This document shows positions 17,374-25,981 of a DNA stretch of 64,000 bases, in pieces. Made by a program: the position numbers and the translations under genes. Below the pieces are notes generated by a model that was not told the DNA's origin, searched no databases, and was given only the letters and a program-made list of their open reading frames with translations. Numbering within the stretch: position 1 is the first letter of the stretch; each line of letters starts with the position of its first letter. Origin of the DNA: Bacteroidia bacterium (GTDB lineage: Bacteria; Bacteroidota; Bacteroidia; 2-12-FULL-35-15); the NCBI GenBank assembly GCA_016786925.1, contig JAEUTU010000057.1, positions 1 to 64,000 of the forward strand, written 5' to 3'.

Positions 17374-17993
17374 AGTGCTGTTTTTTTAGGTGAACTGTTG
17401 ATTTTTATAAATAAGATCTTTTCCTCTTTTTGTTTTGAAATATATTGTTTGATCTGTTTTAGAGTAGATTCAGCATACCAACCCATCCATTCAGCATAAT
17501 AAACACAAATTGTATAATGGTATTGATTCGATAATTCGATCAGTTCTTGCTTTTGTATTGGCGTTTTACAAAACAGATGAATGTCAGTTTGAAATCTTAG
17601 CGTTTTGTTAATTGGTAAATGGGCAATTTGTTTCATTGGAAAGCTATCCAATAAATGTGTCTTTTTTAGATCACCAAAGCATTGCTCATAGCCATTGATA
17701 AGCAACCCGCTCTGATCATACATCCTAATCTGAACACCTGATGCGTTGGTGTTTGTTTTTAGTTTGTATGTATTCAATGCGTACTTTTCATGGCTTATGC
17801 TGTCATACATTTCAGGTAATAATTGGTAGGAGTATGATGAATCGCTTATTGTGCGGTGCAAATAAGTGTTGTATTCATGACTCATTTCTTTTTTCTGTTG
17901 ATATATTTTTAAAATGGCAATTGTTTTGCAACCTGTTAATAGAAAAAACAAAAAAGCAATTGTTGAAGTATTATGAATAGATCTCTTCCACAT
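17370..17993 (-). CDS. Lipoprotein, tandem paralogue of the next gene upstream
   Basis: 207 residues with a lipobox LLTGC near residue 22, so probably an envelope lipoprotein. It shares an order of short motifs with the adjacent gene: YDSI, then a D-SG-LI-GY stretch followed by a single cysteine and LKK, then YY/VYW with EWMG or KWLG, and a C-terminal KILFIKIN versus NILILKVN. The two therefore appear to be diverged duplicates. No known domain is recognised. It overlaps the upstream gene by 23 bp and the downstream membrane gene by 4 bp, a tight operon. Confidence 0.7.
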   Translation of the reverse strand: MWKRSIHNTSTIAFLFFLLTGCKTIAILKIYQQKKEMSHEYNTYLHRTISDSSYSYQLLPEMYDSISHEKYALNTYKLKTNTNASGVQIRMYDQSGLLINGYEQCFGDLKKTHLLDSFPMKQIAHLPINKTLRFQTDIHLFCKTPIQKQELIELSNQYHYTICVYYAEWMGWYAESTLKQIKQYISKQKEEKILFIKINSSPKKTAL

Positions 17994-18546
17994 TTACTTT
18001 GAGTATTAGTATATTCTTGTTTTTATTGACATTTTTATACTTATAAATGTTTCTAATAAGATCTAGTCCCGGTCGCCCCAGCCATTTTCCCCAATAAACA
18101 ACAAAGATGATATCATACTTCTCTTGCTCAACAACCAATTTTTCTCCGCGATATGTTCGATACATGGTAAGGTCATTTTGAAGTGTTTGCGTTGAATCGA
18201 AGGGGAAGATGTTTTTGGGAGGATAAGTCTTTAATAATTCAAGTTTTTTAAAATTTCCTTCGCAGGATGCATATTGTGCGATCAGTTTCCCTGATTTGTC
18301 AAAAGCTTTGTATTGTAATGGCTTAAATCCTTTTTCCCAGCCAGGCTTGTATTCTAATTGTTTAATACTGTCGTACGCTTTTTTGCGAAAAGCAAAACAG
18401 TTGAGTGTGTCTATGTTTTTTTTGATCAAAAACAGATCGAGTTCTTTTTGAGTTTGTTCTTTGGGTGTTCTTATTCCCAGTAGAAATGCGCATGATGACA
18501 CACACACACATGCTAGTAATAAAAGTAATTTGGATGCTGTTTTCAT
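17971..18546 (-). CDS. Lipoprotein, tandem paralogue of the next gene downstream
   Basis: 191 residues from the ATG at 18546 (MKTASKLLLLLACVCVSSC), a lipoprotein signal with the cysteine at ~residue 19. The mature part contains YDSIKQLEYKPGWEKG, FDKSGKLIAQYASCEGNFKK and VVYWGKWLGRPG, which parallel the neighbouring lipoprotein. Function is unknown. A perfect 11-bp stem-loop lies just before the start codon. Confidence 0.7.
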   Translation of the reverse strand: MKTASKLLLLLACVCVSSCAFLLGIRTPKEQTQKELDLFLIKKNIDTLNCFAFRKKAYDSIKQLEYKPGWEKGFKPLQYKAFDKSGKLIAQYASCEGNFKKLELLKTYPPKNIFPFDSTQTLQNDLTMYRTYRGEKLVVEQEKYDIIFVVYWGKWLGRPGLDLIRNIYKYKNVNKNKNILILKVNVEEIYS

Positions 18547-18553
18547 TTTTAAG

Positions 18554-18579
18554 ATGCAGGGCAATCACTTGCCCTGCAT
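18554..18579. promoter_or_regulatory. Stem-loop close to the lipoprotein start codon
   Basis: ATGCAGGGCAA (18554-18564) pairs perfectly with TTGCCCTGCAT (18569-18579) around a 4-nt loop. It lies between the stop at 18587 and the ATG at 18546 on the minus strand. It may be an attenuator or intercistronic processing hairpin, or it may limit ribosome access, since only 7 nt separate it from the start. Confidence 0.55.
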
Positions 18580-18586
18580 TTGTTTA

Positions 18587-19111
18587 TTATTGTTTTGTGT
18601 TTACTTGTATAACCACTGAACCAAATTCTCCTTCACTTGGATTTACACGATAAGTTCCTTTTACTAGTTCAATCGATCTAAAACCTAGTTCGTTGGCTAA
18701 CTTTGGATCAATGAAACCATTGTCTTGTATTTCAATTGTACCATCAGGATAAGCAAATTCGGTATCAGGTGTTAGTTTTAATTGTCTTCTTCCTGTCATC
18801 ACCATAAGTGCTGTGCCATATCCTTCAGCTCTTTCCTCTTCAGTAAATTCATAGTTTTTGTCAACTGCAACTAAGGATGATGTAATGCAAAGTCCTAATG
18901 GCTCACCACATGATGGTGGATAAGGTTGCCCCGGAATATGCATTTTTGTGTGTTTAAATTTGATCTTTGGCTTGGATGCATCTAATGCTTTTTGAACAAA
19001 ATTATTTTCACTGCTTGAGTTTTGTGGCTGAAAATTTTGTTCCTTCTGACAAGACACAACAATTGCTGATAGCAATCCAATGGCGAATAATGATAAAACT
19101 ATTTTTTTCAT
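18587..19111 (-). CDS. Hypothetical lipoprotein
   Basis: 174 residues with a lipoprotein signal (MKKIVLSLFAIGLLSAIVVSC, cysteine 21). The mature part begins with a low-complexity stretch (QKEQNFQPQNSSSENN) and includes GQPYPPSCGEPLGLC, which could form a disulfide. No family is recognised. Upstream lie a -7 element and a palindrome, then a small HTH gene on the same strand that may regulate it. Confidence 0.65.
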   Translation of the reverse strand: MKKIVLSLFAIGLLSAIVVSCQKEQNFQPQNSSSENNFVQKALDASKPKIKFKHTKMHIPGQPYPPSCGEPLGLCITSSLVAVDKNYEFTEEERAEGYGTALMVMTGRRQLKLTPDTEFAYPDGTIEIQDNGFIDPKLANELGFRSIELVKGTYRVNPSEGEFGSVVIQVNTKQ

Positions 19112-19203
19112 TTTAATTGATACTGTTACTATTTACAGAAAAGCTTTTAAGGTTAGTGCTTGATCCTGACCTTATCGCTGCAGTCGATAATTCAAAACCG
19201 CTG

Positions 19204-19241
19204 CAAACTTATCTGCTCTCACTGACAAATTTTGGCAGTGA
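19204..19241 (-). promoter_or_regulatory. -7 element plus palindromic candidate operator of the lipoprotein gene
   Basis: On the minus strand TAAGTTTG (19204-19211) matches TAnnTTTG. A 23-bp near-perfect palindrome (19219-19241, arms TCACTGnCAAA / TTTGnCAGTGA with one mismatch) is centred about where the -33 element should be. A protein bound there would block sigma contact. The adjacent HTH gene (19250-19450) is the obvious candidate binder. On the plus strand the T-rich flank could make it a weak terminator instead. Confidence 0.5.
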
Positions 19242-19249
19242 AATTATTT

Positions 19250-19450
19250 TTATTTTTTTAACAGATAGCTTTTCGACTTTCTGCAAAACTCAATTGTAGT
19301 TCCCCGCTCATTCACACATTGGATCAATCGGTACAATGTACGTTCCGAAATTTTTAATCGATCAGCTAATTCCTTTGGTGTGCCTGTGTTTCCAAACTTT
19401 GCAAGTTTTACTACTTGCTCTGCTTTTTCATGATACTCTGTAAATTTCAT
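19250..19450 (-). CDS. Small helix-turn-helix transcriptional regulator
   Basis: 66 residues, almost entirely a winged-helix/HTH fold: GTPKELADRLKISERTLYRLIQ is the tri-helical core with the recognition helix SERTLYRLIQ, followed by a short beta wing ending KSKSYLLKK. It resembles the HTH_11/DeoR-like domain without a sensor domain, a type common in Bacteroidota. It lies 138 bp upstream of the lipoprotein gene on the same strand. A palindrome between the two genes may be its operator. Confidence 0.75.
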   Translation of the reverse strand: MKFTEYHEKAEQVVKLAKFGNTGTPKELADRLKISERTLYRLIQCVNERGTTIEFCRKSKSYLLKK

Positions 19451-19614
19451 AACAAAATGAATACGTGTACAAGATTACCTTGATATCAAAAAAGTAGAAA
19501 ACCTATTTTGGACAGATTTTAGGTTTCGGAATATTAAGGCCTTGAAAATTAGGGATATGCCGAGGATATTGACTTTTAGAAGAGTTGACCGGGAATTTTA
19601 CAGATGTAAGATTT

Positions 19615-20226
19615 TTACTCATTTACTAGTTCTTCCGGTACATTATCCTTGTTCAAAACAAAATTCAAACGTGTCCATTTTAACCAGGAAACTCTTCCTG
19701 CTTTGGTTTTGAGTGTTAAAGCTGCCGATCTGTTCGAATAGATAAAACAATCGTTCTTGCGGATAAAATTATCACCTAATTTGTTCTTTACCTTGATCGT
19801 GTCTAAACCCACATATGCTAGTTGTGGAAGATCTTGCTCATTCAGTAATAGTTTGATCTCGATCAATGTTTCATTCGGATCAAGATACATATCCTGATCT
19901 TTATCAAATGGTTTGTAGGTAACAATGTAGATCGCTTCTTTGTAATCGATCCTGTAGGTTGTATCTTCTCCTATATATCCTTTCATTAAATCAAAAATGG
20001 AGAAGCTCATGTAAAATCCTTTCTCGGCAGGTTTATAATAATAGGAGCGTTTATTGGCACCACCGCTGTTAGATTGCCCCTTTTTCTTTTTGAACTGTTG
20101 CAGATCGAATGGCTTGTTCAATACTTTTTCAAGTGTTGTAGCAGATTGAAAAGCTATCAAATAGAAAACCATTGATAGAAAGAAAAACGATATTGAAACA
20201 GTTCTTTTCAATATGCTATTAACCAA
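19615..20226 (-). CDS. Hypothetical secreted or anchored protein
   Basis: 203 residues with one N-terminal hydrophobic segment (VSISFFFLSMVFYLIAF), then a basic stretch (FKKKKGQSN) and a predicted beta-rich domain. It contains KPFDKDQDMYLDPNETLIEI, which could bind calcium but is not a clear EF-hand. No family is recognised. It overlaps the upstream S1/P1 nuclease gene by 8 bp, so co-expression with the nuclease is likely. The 165 bp between its stop and the HTH gene hold no visible feature. Confidence 0.6.
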   Translation of the reverse strand: MVNSILKRTVSISFFFLSMVFYLIAFQSATTLEKVLNKPFDLQQFKKKKGQSNSGGANKRSYYYKPAEKGFYMSFSIFDLMKGYIGEDTTYRIDYKEAIYIVTYKPFDKDQDMYLDPNETLIEIKLLLNEQDLPQLAYVGLDTIKVKNKLGDNFIRKNDCFIYSNRSAALTLKTKAGRVSWLKWTRLNFVLNKDNVPEELVNE

Positions 20227-20989
20227 AAATACTGTTCAATACTTTGGCAAGATAAAAACCGCCTTTCAGTAATTGTTTCTCAACGATCTCTTTGTTCGCG
20301 CTCACGTATTCAGGAGTAATGGTATTGTCTTTTACTTCATAGGCTTTTGGAAGGATGGCGCGGCTGTCATTCATCCATGCGACAGGATCAACAGCTTTTG
20401 GTTTTAATGTTTTGTTCAGCTTCAAACGTTTAGCCGTTGCTAAACACGATTCCGTACTGATGCTATTGGCACGGATGATATCCGTATCCCAGATCCGGTG
20501 CAAATTAAAATCTTTGTCGTTGTATTTCACTTTTACATCATTTCCACCTTTATCAGAGCCATATCCTGCATGCAAAGGTTGTGCAATGTCACCACATAAA
20601 TGAAATAGGATCTTGATGTCTTTCGCAACATCTTCGGCTTTCATGGTCTTGTAATTCTTTAACTCCGCGATCAATATATCCAACTCCGAAATGATATCGC
20701 CATCTTTTGCTTTTACATAGGTAGCATCTTTTTCGATGTTCACATAGTGCCATGGCTTCATATAGTCCAAGGATTTATCCGATTTAATATCATCCATCCA
20801 GGTGGCTGCTTTTTCAAATGTCATATCACCTAAATAGGAACTCACTTTCTTTAATACTTTTCCTTTGATATTGGCTTTGGCGATCTGTGCTACAATTTGA
20901 TGACCTTCTGCTCCCCAGGCGAATGTGAGTGTAGGAGTAAGGCTAAAAATAATTGCAAGGAATGCGATCAGAATGGAGTTCTTTTTCAT
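20219..20989 (-). CDS. Secreted S1/P1-type zinc-dependent nuclease
   Basis: A 256-residue extracytoplasmic nuclease. The signal peptide ends in ...LTFA, and the mature protein starts with WGAEGHQIVAQIA: the N-terminal tryptophan and first histidine are trinuclear zinc ligands in this family. Further ligands appear in FHLCGDIAQPLHAG and FNLHRIWDTDII. The family cleaves single-stranded DNA and RNA and can release 3'-nucleotides, so nutrient scavenging is the likely role. Length is typical. A good Bacteroidota promoter lies 27 bp upstream. Confidence 0.92.
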   Translation of the reverse strand: MKKNSILIAFLAIIFSLTPTLTFAWGAEGHQIVAQIAKANIKGKVLKKVSSYLGDMTFEKAATWMDDIKSDKSLDYMKPWHYVNIEKDATYVKAKDGDIISELDILIAELKNYKTMKAEDVAKDIKILFHLCGDIAQPLHAGYGSDKGGNDVKVKYNDKDFNLHRIWDTDIIRANSISTESCLATAKRLKLNKTLKPKAVDPVAWMNDSRAILPKAYEVKDNTITPEYVSANKEIVEKQLLKGGFYLAKVLNSIFG

Positions 20990-21015
20990 GCGGGGTTTTG
21001 TTTAGTTTATGCGTG

Positions 21016-21046
21016 CAAATTTACACTTTTAGTGGGCGATGAGCAA
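21016..21046 (-). promoter_or_regulatory. Bacteroidota promoter of the S1/P1 nuclease gene
   Basis: On the minus strand a TTG (21044-21046), 20 bp spacer and TAAATTTG (21016-21023) fit the TTG / TAnnTTTG consensus. The -7 element lies 27 bp before the ATG. Confidence 0.65.
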
Positions 21047-21072
21047 CCACTAAATTTAATAAAATGTTATCA

Positions 21073-21429
21073 TTAAAACTGATCGGATAATACGATCCAC
21101 CACAATAGGATATCCCATATCCAAAGGATAAATGAATAGAGTAGGGCGAGGACTAAGGAGGATTCTGTATAGCGTTTGATAATATGTATAGCAATGCCTG
21201 CTATGATAAATCCCAGCGACCAGAATATTCCTACACCAATGAGTGCTGCCCACACCCAGTCGCCATGCCAGTCCTCAAACGCAGGAAATGCTGTTAATAG
21301 CGGTCGTGCCGGAAAGTATAACAATGCACCCCACAAACCCATACTCAGCAAACCAATGCCTGCTGCGATAGGAAATGCCAGTATTGAAAATTTAGTATTG
21401 AAAGATAGTGATCGCCAGTAGTTGAGCAT
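21073..21429 (-). CDS. Small four-helix membrane protein, unknown
   Basis: 118 residues, very rich in tryptophan (about ten), with four membrane helices; the segment DWVWAALIGVGIFWSLGFI and the C-terminal ILWIWDILLWWIVL are notable. The N-terminus MLNYWRSLSFNTKF is cytoplasmic by the positive-inside rule. No family is recognised. A -7 element (TATCTTTG, minus strand) at 21450-21457 supports independent transcription. Confidence 0.6.
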   Translation of the reverse strand: MLNYWRSLSFNTKFSILAFPIAAGIGLLSMGLWGALLYFPARPLLTAFPAFEDWHGDWVWAALIGVGIFWSLGFIIAGIAIHIIKRYTESSLVLALLYSFILWIWDILLWWIVLSDQF

Positions 21430-21449
21430 TGTCTTGATTGTTTAATATT

Positions 21450-21457
21450 CAAAGATA
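21450..21457 (-). promoter_or_regulatory. Bacteroidota -7 element of the 118-residue membrane gene
   Basis: Minus-strand TATCTTTG matches TAnnTTTG, 20 bp before the ATG at 21429. No clear -33 TTG. Confidence 0.45.
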
Positions 21458-21521
21458 TTCTAAATCGCCTTGTTAGATTCTGGTTTTTGAAATTGTTTAT
21501 GCACAATGCAACTCCTTCGGG

Positions 21522-21529
21522 TATATTTG
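21522..21529 (+). promoter_or_regulatory. Bacteroidota -7 element of the first T9SS cargo gene
   Basis: TATATTTG matches TAnnTTTG, 27 bp before the ATG at 21557. A TTG at 21494-21496 lies 25 bp upstream, longer than the best spacing. Confidence 0.5.
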
Positions 21530-21556
21530 TATCCTCTTTATTATATTTCCTACATT

Positions 21557-23221
21557 ATGAAAAAATCATTTTTACTCCTTGTCGCATTATTTGTTTATAC
21601 TGCTTCATTTGCTCAATACCCTTCTTTTGTTTGGGCAAGAATGGCCACTAGTATTGGAGCCGATGAGTTAGCCGAAGTGGTGCTCGATCATACCGGTTAT
21701 GTGTATGCGGTTGGAAAGTTTGATGAAGATATCATTATTGGTACGGATACGTTTGCTATTCCATCCTCAGGAAATTCCGATGCTTTGTTTGTGAAATATG
21801 ATACCAGTGGAAACTATATCTGGGGACAACAACTGGGTGGGAGCGGACCGCAAGATGCTTCAAGTATTGTGATCTCTGCCTCTGATGATATTTATATTGC
21901 AGGAAAGATCATCGGGAATGCATATATGGGTACTACTCCGGGTGGTATTGCAACATATCTGAATTCATCCGGCAGTCAACGGGGCTATGTGTCGAAATTT
22001 AATACCAATGGAGAATTAATATGGACAAGATTGATCGATGGTACTTTTTCAACCGAAGTGCAATCGCTTGCTGTCGATAATAATGGCGATGTATTGCTTA
22101 CAGGAACTTTCTTTGCTACTGCTAATTTCGGAAATGGAGTAACCATCACATCTGCACATCAGCTGGATCTGTATGTGGCAAAAATTGACCCAAACGGAAA
22201 TTGTGTTTGGGCTTTTGCTGAAGGAGGAAGAAATGCCGATTGGTCATACGACATTGCTGTAGATGCCAATAATAATTTTGCTATTGCAGGTTCATTTGAT
22301 GATACCTTGAATTTATCAGGTAATACTTTAGTTGCAAATGGATTGGGAGATGCAATTGTTGCGTATTATAATTCTTCCGGTGTTTTACAATGGTATGATC
22401 AAGCCGGTGGATACAGCACTCAAACCGTTTCAGCCGATGCTGCTTATAGCTTGAGTTTTGATTCCAATAATAATTTATGGGTTACAGGATATTATCAGGA
22501 TAGCATTCTGTTTGGTACAAACACACTTCACAGTTTAGGATACTCTGACGTGTTTATTGTGCAATATGCTTCAAGTGGAGCAGTATTGCAATCCAGTACT
22601 TTTGGTGGTTCAGGTTTACATGATCGACCATCCGCCATTGAGCTCGATGTACTCAACAATGTGTATGTTTCTGCCTCACCCTATTATAATTTTAGTGTAG
22701 GCGATTCTACCTATTATACCTTTGGTATTACTGATGCTGCAGTTCTTAAGTTTAATTCTGTGCTTGATCTTCAATGGATGAAAAAAGCAGGTTCTCCGTA
22801 TAGTGATTTTGCCGGAGGAATTGCCATTAATGATATCGGGGAAGTATATCTAGTAGGTTCTATGGGTGATAAATCACCTGTTATATTTGATACGATCTCT
22901 ATTGTACCTACCGGAACAGAACAATGGTATGAGGCGTTCATAGCAAAGCTTTCCTGGATGGAGCCTGTGGTGACAGGTATTGATCAGTATGTTTTTAATA
23001 ATGAAATTTTTGTTTATCCGAATCCGGCAAATGATCTTGTTTACATAACAGGTATTAAGTCCGGGACTTTGGCCAACATTATTGATACTCGTGGTCAACT
23101 CGTATTTTCCGGTATTCTTGAACAAGGAGAGCAATTAAATGTTTCTTCTTTGCCATCAGGTGTATATTTTTTACAATTGCCTGAACTGAATCAATTCAAA
23201 AAGATCATGATCATTAGGTAA
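21557..23221 (+). CDS. T9SS-sorted SBBP-type beta-propeller protein
   Basis: 554 residues from the ATG at 21557 (MKKSFLLLVALFVYTASFAQ, a signal peptide); the frame is open further upstream, but that part overlaps the promoter. Residues ~25-470 consist of repeated SBBP-like propeller blades with the pattern D..GN.Y..G.F and GG.G..D (for example DNNGDVLLTGTFF and DANNNFAIAGSFD). The last ~75 residues form a type A T9SS sorting domain: VYPNPANDLVYI, then DTRGQLVFSG, then LPSGVYFLQL and a short basic tail. It is therefore probably exported by T9SS and attached to or released from the cell surface. The ligand is unknown. Confidence 0.85.
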   Translation: MKKSFLLLVALFVYTASFAQYPSFVWARMATSIGADELAEVVLDHTGYVYAVGKFDEDIIIGTDTFAIPSSGNSDALFVKYDTSGNYIWGQQLGGSGPQDASSIVISASDDIYIAGKIIGNAYMGTTPGGIATYLNSSGSQRGYVSKFNTNGELIWTRLIDGTFSTEVQSLAVDNNGDVLLTGTFFATANFGNGVTITSAHQLDLYVAKIDPNGNCVWAFAEGGRNADWSYDIAVDANNNFAIAGSFDDTLNLSGNTLVANGLGDAIVAYYNSSGVLQWYDQAGGYSTQTVSADAAYSLSFDSNNNLWVTGYYQDSILFGTNTLHSLGYSDVFIVQYASSGAVLQSSTFGGSGLHDRPSAIELDVLNNVYVSASPYYNFSVGDSTYYTFGITDAAVLKFNSVLDLQWMKKAGSPYSDFAGGIAINDIGEVYLVGSMGDKSPVIFDTISIVPTGTEQWYEAFIAKLSWMEPVVTGIDQYVFNNEIFVYPNPANDLVYITGIKSGTLANIIDTRGQLVFSGILEQGEQLNVSSLPSGVYFLQLPELNQFKKIMIIR

Positions 23222-23224
23222 TTC

Positions 23225-24313
23225 TTATTCAGTTAGATTGTACTCCACATCAACCGTTTCAAACTGACCATAACATAATTTTTTCTCCGGATAGGTATAG
23301 ATAGCATCGGCATATCCAGCGATCTTGTATCCATGTTGTGCTTTGTAATTTTTGAGTGGTGTTTCCCATGGTAATTTTTTGCCGGCATCAGCAGCATAGC
23401 GATCATTAGAAACAAAATTGATCAATGCCCCTTCCTCATTAAAATACAACCAGGCCGTAATGGTGATGTTGTTATTGGTAAAACTTGCTTTTACGCTATT
23501 CTCTTTGCTCTCTATCCATTGAATGCGCTTGTCGATAAGTGTTGGTGGTGCCAGACAGCACATGTCATTAAAAAATGTAACCGTTTCGGCCATGTCCATT
23601 TCCGGTCCATCCTGATATTGTACTTTTATAAGTGAGAACAAACGAATGTCCATGTATGCATCACCATTTTTGAAACAATGGTATCCGGCAACGGGCAACT
23701 TCATCATTTTGGCTTTCATAAAGAACAAGCGGGTAGGCGTATGCATAAAGTTATATTGCTCCGATGTAAAGGGCATCCATTCCGATTGTTCATCTTTTCT
23801 GATCTGCCCTTTGAATGTAATTTTAAAGTTGTTGACCTTAGGCTTACCGATAGCGCCAGTATATTTTAAATAACGCTGAACCGGTTCCGGTAAATTTGCG
23901 ATATCCGCTGTTGTGATCATCTCATTATCAAAATACTTCTTTTGTAGTAAATATTCTTTCACTTCCTTTTGATAATAAGCTTGATATTGAAAGGTGGCAA
24001 AACCAATTACAGCGACAATGAATAGTATGATATTCGCGATGCTTCCAAATTTGGCATCCTGCCAGGAAAAAATAATAAGTGTTTGTGATAGGATGATCGC
24101 CAGAGCTAATGGAAGCCACCAATAGGAATGATTGAACAGGCGAAGTGTTCCTGCAACAAGAAATAATAATGTACTTATTAGCCAAAGAATACCCAAAGGT
24201 TTGGATATAGGAATGGAAAGCTGGTTGACGCTTGTTATTTCAAATGCTTTGACAAAGCCCAGAACATGAATCAGTCCGTGAATAAAGATCAAAAAAAGTA
24301 AAATGTATTTCAT
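23225..24313 (-). CDS. Membrane protein of the DUF6544 type
   Basis: 362 residues. The first ~125 residues carry four hydrophobic helices, beginning with MKYILLFLIFIHGLIHVLGF. The rest is a soluble domain with the family-like motif LPEPVQRYLKYTGAIGKPKV, followed by a beta-rich part (TWFNDMCCLAPPTLIDKRI-like region TVTFFNDMCCLAPPTLID). I recognise it, with moderate certainty, as the DUF6544 family; its function is not known. It is convergent with the T9SS cargo gene, 3 bp apart, with no visible terminator between them. Confidence 0.65.
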   Translation of the reverse strand: MKYILLFLIFIHGLIHVLGFVKAFEITSVNQLSIPISKPLGILWLISTLLFLVAGTLRLFNHSYWWLPLALAIILSQTLIIFSWQDAKFGSIANIILFIVAVIGFATFQYQAYYQKEVKEYLLQKKYFDNEMITTADIANLPEPVQRYLKYTGAIGKPKVNNFKITFKGQIRKDEQSEWMPFTSEQYNFMHTPTRLFFMKAKMMKLPVAGYHCFKNGDAYMDIRLFSLIKVQYQDGPEMDMAETVTFFNDMCCLAPPTLIDKRIQWIESKENSVKASFTNNNITITAWLYFNEEGALINFVSNDRYAADAGKKLPWETPLKNYKAQHGYKIAGYADAIYTYPEKKLCYGQFETVDVEYNLTE

Positions 24314-24333
24314 GCCAGTTTTGTTTTATATAG

Positions 24334-24341
24334 CAAAGCTA
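24334..24341 (-). promoter_or_regulatory. Bacteroidota -7 element of the DUF6544-type gene
   Basis: Minus-strand TAGCTTTG matches TAnnTTTG, 20 bp before the ATG at 24313. No -33 TTG at the expected spacing. Confidence 0.45.
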
Positions 24342-24399
24342 TTTTAAGTTCAATATCTGTAAACTGATATTGCTCATGCTAAAACATGATATAGCTTTT

Positions 24400-25932
24400 T
24401 TACATCTTCACGATCTTCTGTGTTTGTTTACCTGTTCGCAGGAAGTAGATGCCATTTGGTAAATTTTTCACTTCTATGCTTGTGAACTTGTTTTTGATCG
24501 AGCCTTGCATCCACACTTTTCCGGTCACATCAATGATCTGATAACTGGAGTTGATGTCAGTATGACTCATCTCGATCATTAATGCATCGTTTACCGGATT
24601 CGGATAAACAGCAATAGAAGAAGTATTGTTTTCTGTTATGCTGGTTGCAATATCATTGCCTAAGTAACGTGCCAGTGCAATGTCTGTTCCGCTGTATCCA
24701 ATAGCAACGATCTTATTATCCGTTTGAATGGCCACATCAAAACATTCATTCATTTGATTGCTGCCAAACACTGTATTTACAATTCCACTTCCGTTAAACG
24801 TGTTATCCAGTACAGCGGTGTTACTCATGCGAAGAATGGTAAATGCTCTGCTGGTGCTTGTGCCTGTTGAGCCTGCCATTACATATTTTCCATTCACATC
24901 TTCTTCAATGGCATAGGCAATATCGATCCCGCTTGTGATGTTAAAGAAAGTGCTGGTTGCCGGTATGGTTCCATCCTGATTGATCTTTAAAAAGCGATAG
25001 GTATTATCACCTAAATAGGAGCGAGTCCCGGCAAGGATCAGATCTTGATTACTGTTGAGTAATAAAGCATGTCCGTAAGATGAGCCACCTGCATCGGCAT
25101 AAGCCAGCACACCATCGGTAGAGAAGGTATTATCCATTGCTCCATTGCTCAATACTCTGCATGCCCAATACTCAGAGGAAATAGAGGTTGATACATTTTT
25201 TCTCCAGCCGGTTGCAGAGATCTTCCCTGTTGAAACTACTTCCAGATCTTCCAATGAAAATGAACGGTTGTTATCGTTGGTGGCGATCCATAATAATCGG
25301 ATCCCTGTTGAATTAAAAGTACTATCAATGGTTCCGTTGCTCAAATAACGTGCGATCACCGGTTTTGCTAAACTACTGCTGATCACCGAAGAACCACCCA
25401 CAATAATATTTCCTGTTACAGCATGAATTCTTACTACTTTGATCTCATCCTGCTGATTATTATCAAAATCAGTAAGAACAATTCCGTTTATACCAAAAGT
25501 ACTATCAACTGTTCCATCGGTTTTGTAACGGATGATCGCTGCATTTTTATCGAAGCCATTATCACTCGATCCACCTACTACAATTTTTCCATCGCTTTGT
25601 ATCGCTACGCTATAAGCGACATCATCACTCCCTGTTTGAAGATCATTGATCGCCATACCGTTATTCCCAAAAGAAGTATCCAAGCTACCATCACTGTTAT
25701 AACGTAAGGTGGCGAAGTTTTTTCCTGTTGTCCCATCTGTCGAATACCCGCTGATAACGATCTTCCCATCTGTTTGAATCGAAATGCCATAGGCTTTCGC
25801 ATCACCTCCTGAAATGGGAGTAAGTACTTTTCCTCCTGTTCCAAAGGTAGGGTCGAGGCTGCCTGCTGTTTGAGCAAACATAGATGTGCTTAAAATTACT
25901 GAAGCAGTTGTTAGGATAGAGCGGATCATCAT
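24400..25932 (-). CDS. T9SS-sorted delta-60 repeat protein
   Basis: 510 residues from the ATG at 25932 (MMIRSILTTASVILSTSMFAQ); an in-frame TTG 18 bp upstream is less likely. After the signal peptide come at least seven delta-60 repeats, each containing SLDPTFGTGG- or SLDTSFGNNG-like and IQ.DGKI..GG motifs, which build a propeller-like fold. The C-terminus is a T9SS sorting domain (VYPNPVNDALMIE, IIDVTGKVWMQGS, LPNGIYFLRTG and a basic end). Surface or extracellular location is inferred; the function of delta-60 proteins is not established. Confidence 0.85.
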   Translation of the reverse strand: MMIRSILTTASVILSTSMFAQTAGSLDPTFGTGGKVLTPISGGDAKAYGISIQTDGKIVISGYSTDGTTGKNFATLRYNSDGSLDTSFGNNGMAINDLQTGSDDVAYSVAIQSDGKIVVGGSSDNGFDKNAAIIRYKTDGTVDSTFGINGIVLTDFDNNQQDEIKVVRIHAVTGNIIVGGSSVISSSLAKPVIARYLSNGTIDSTFNSTGIRLLWIATNDNNRSFSLEDLEVVSTGKISATGWRKNVSTSISSEYWACRVLSNGAMDNTFSTDGVLAYADAGGSSYGHALLLNSNQDLILAGTRSYLGDNTYRFLKINQDGTIPATSTFFNITSGIDIAYAIEEDVNGKYVMAGSTGTSTSRAFTILRMSNTAVLDNTFNGSGIVNTVFGSNQMNECFDVAIQTDNKIVAIGYSGTDIALARYLGNDIATSITENNTSSIAVYPNPVNDALMIEMSHTDINSSYQIIDVTGKVWMQGSIKNKFTSIEVKNLPNGIYFLRTGKQTQKIVKM

Positions 25933-25981
25933 GGTGTTTCGTTTTATCAATTAAATATACGTAGAAAAATTCAGTAAAGAA

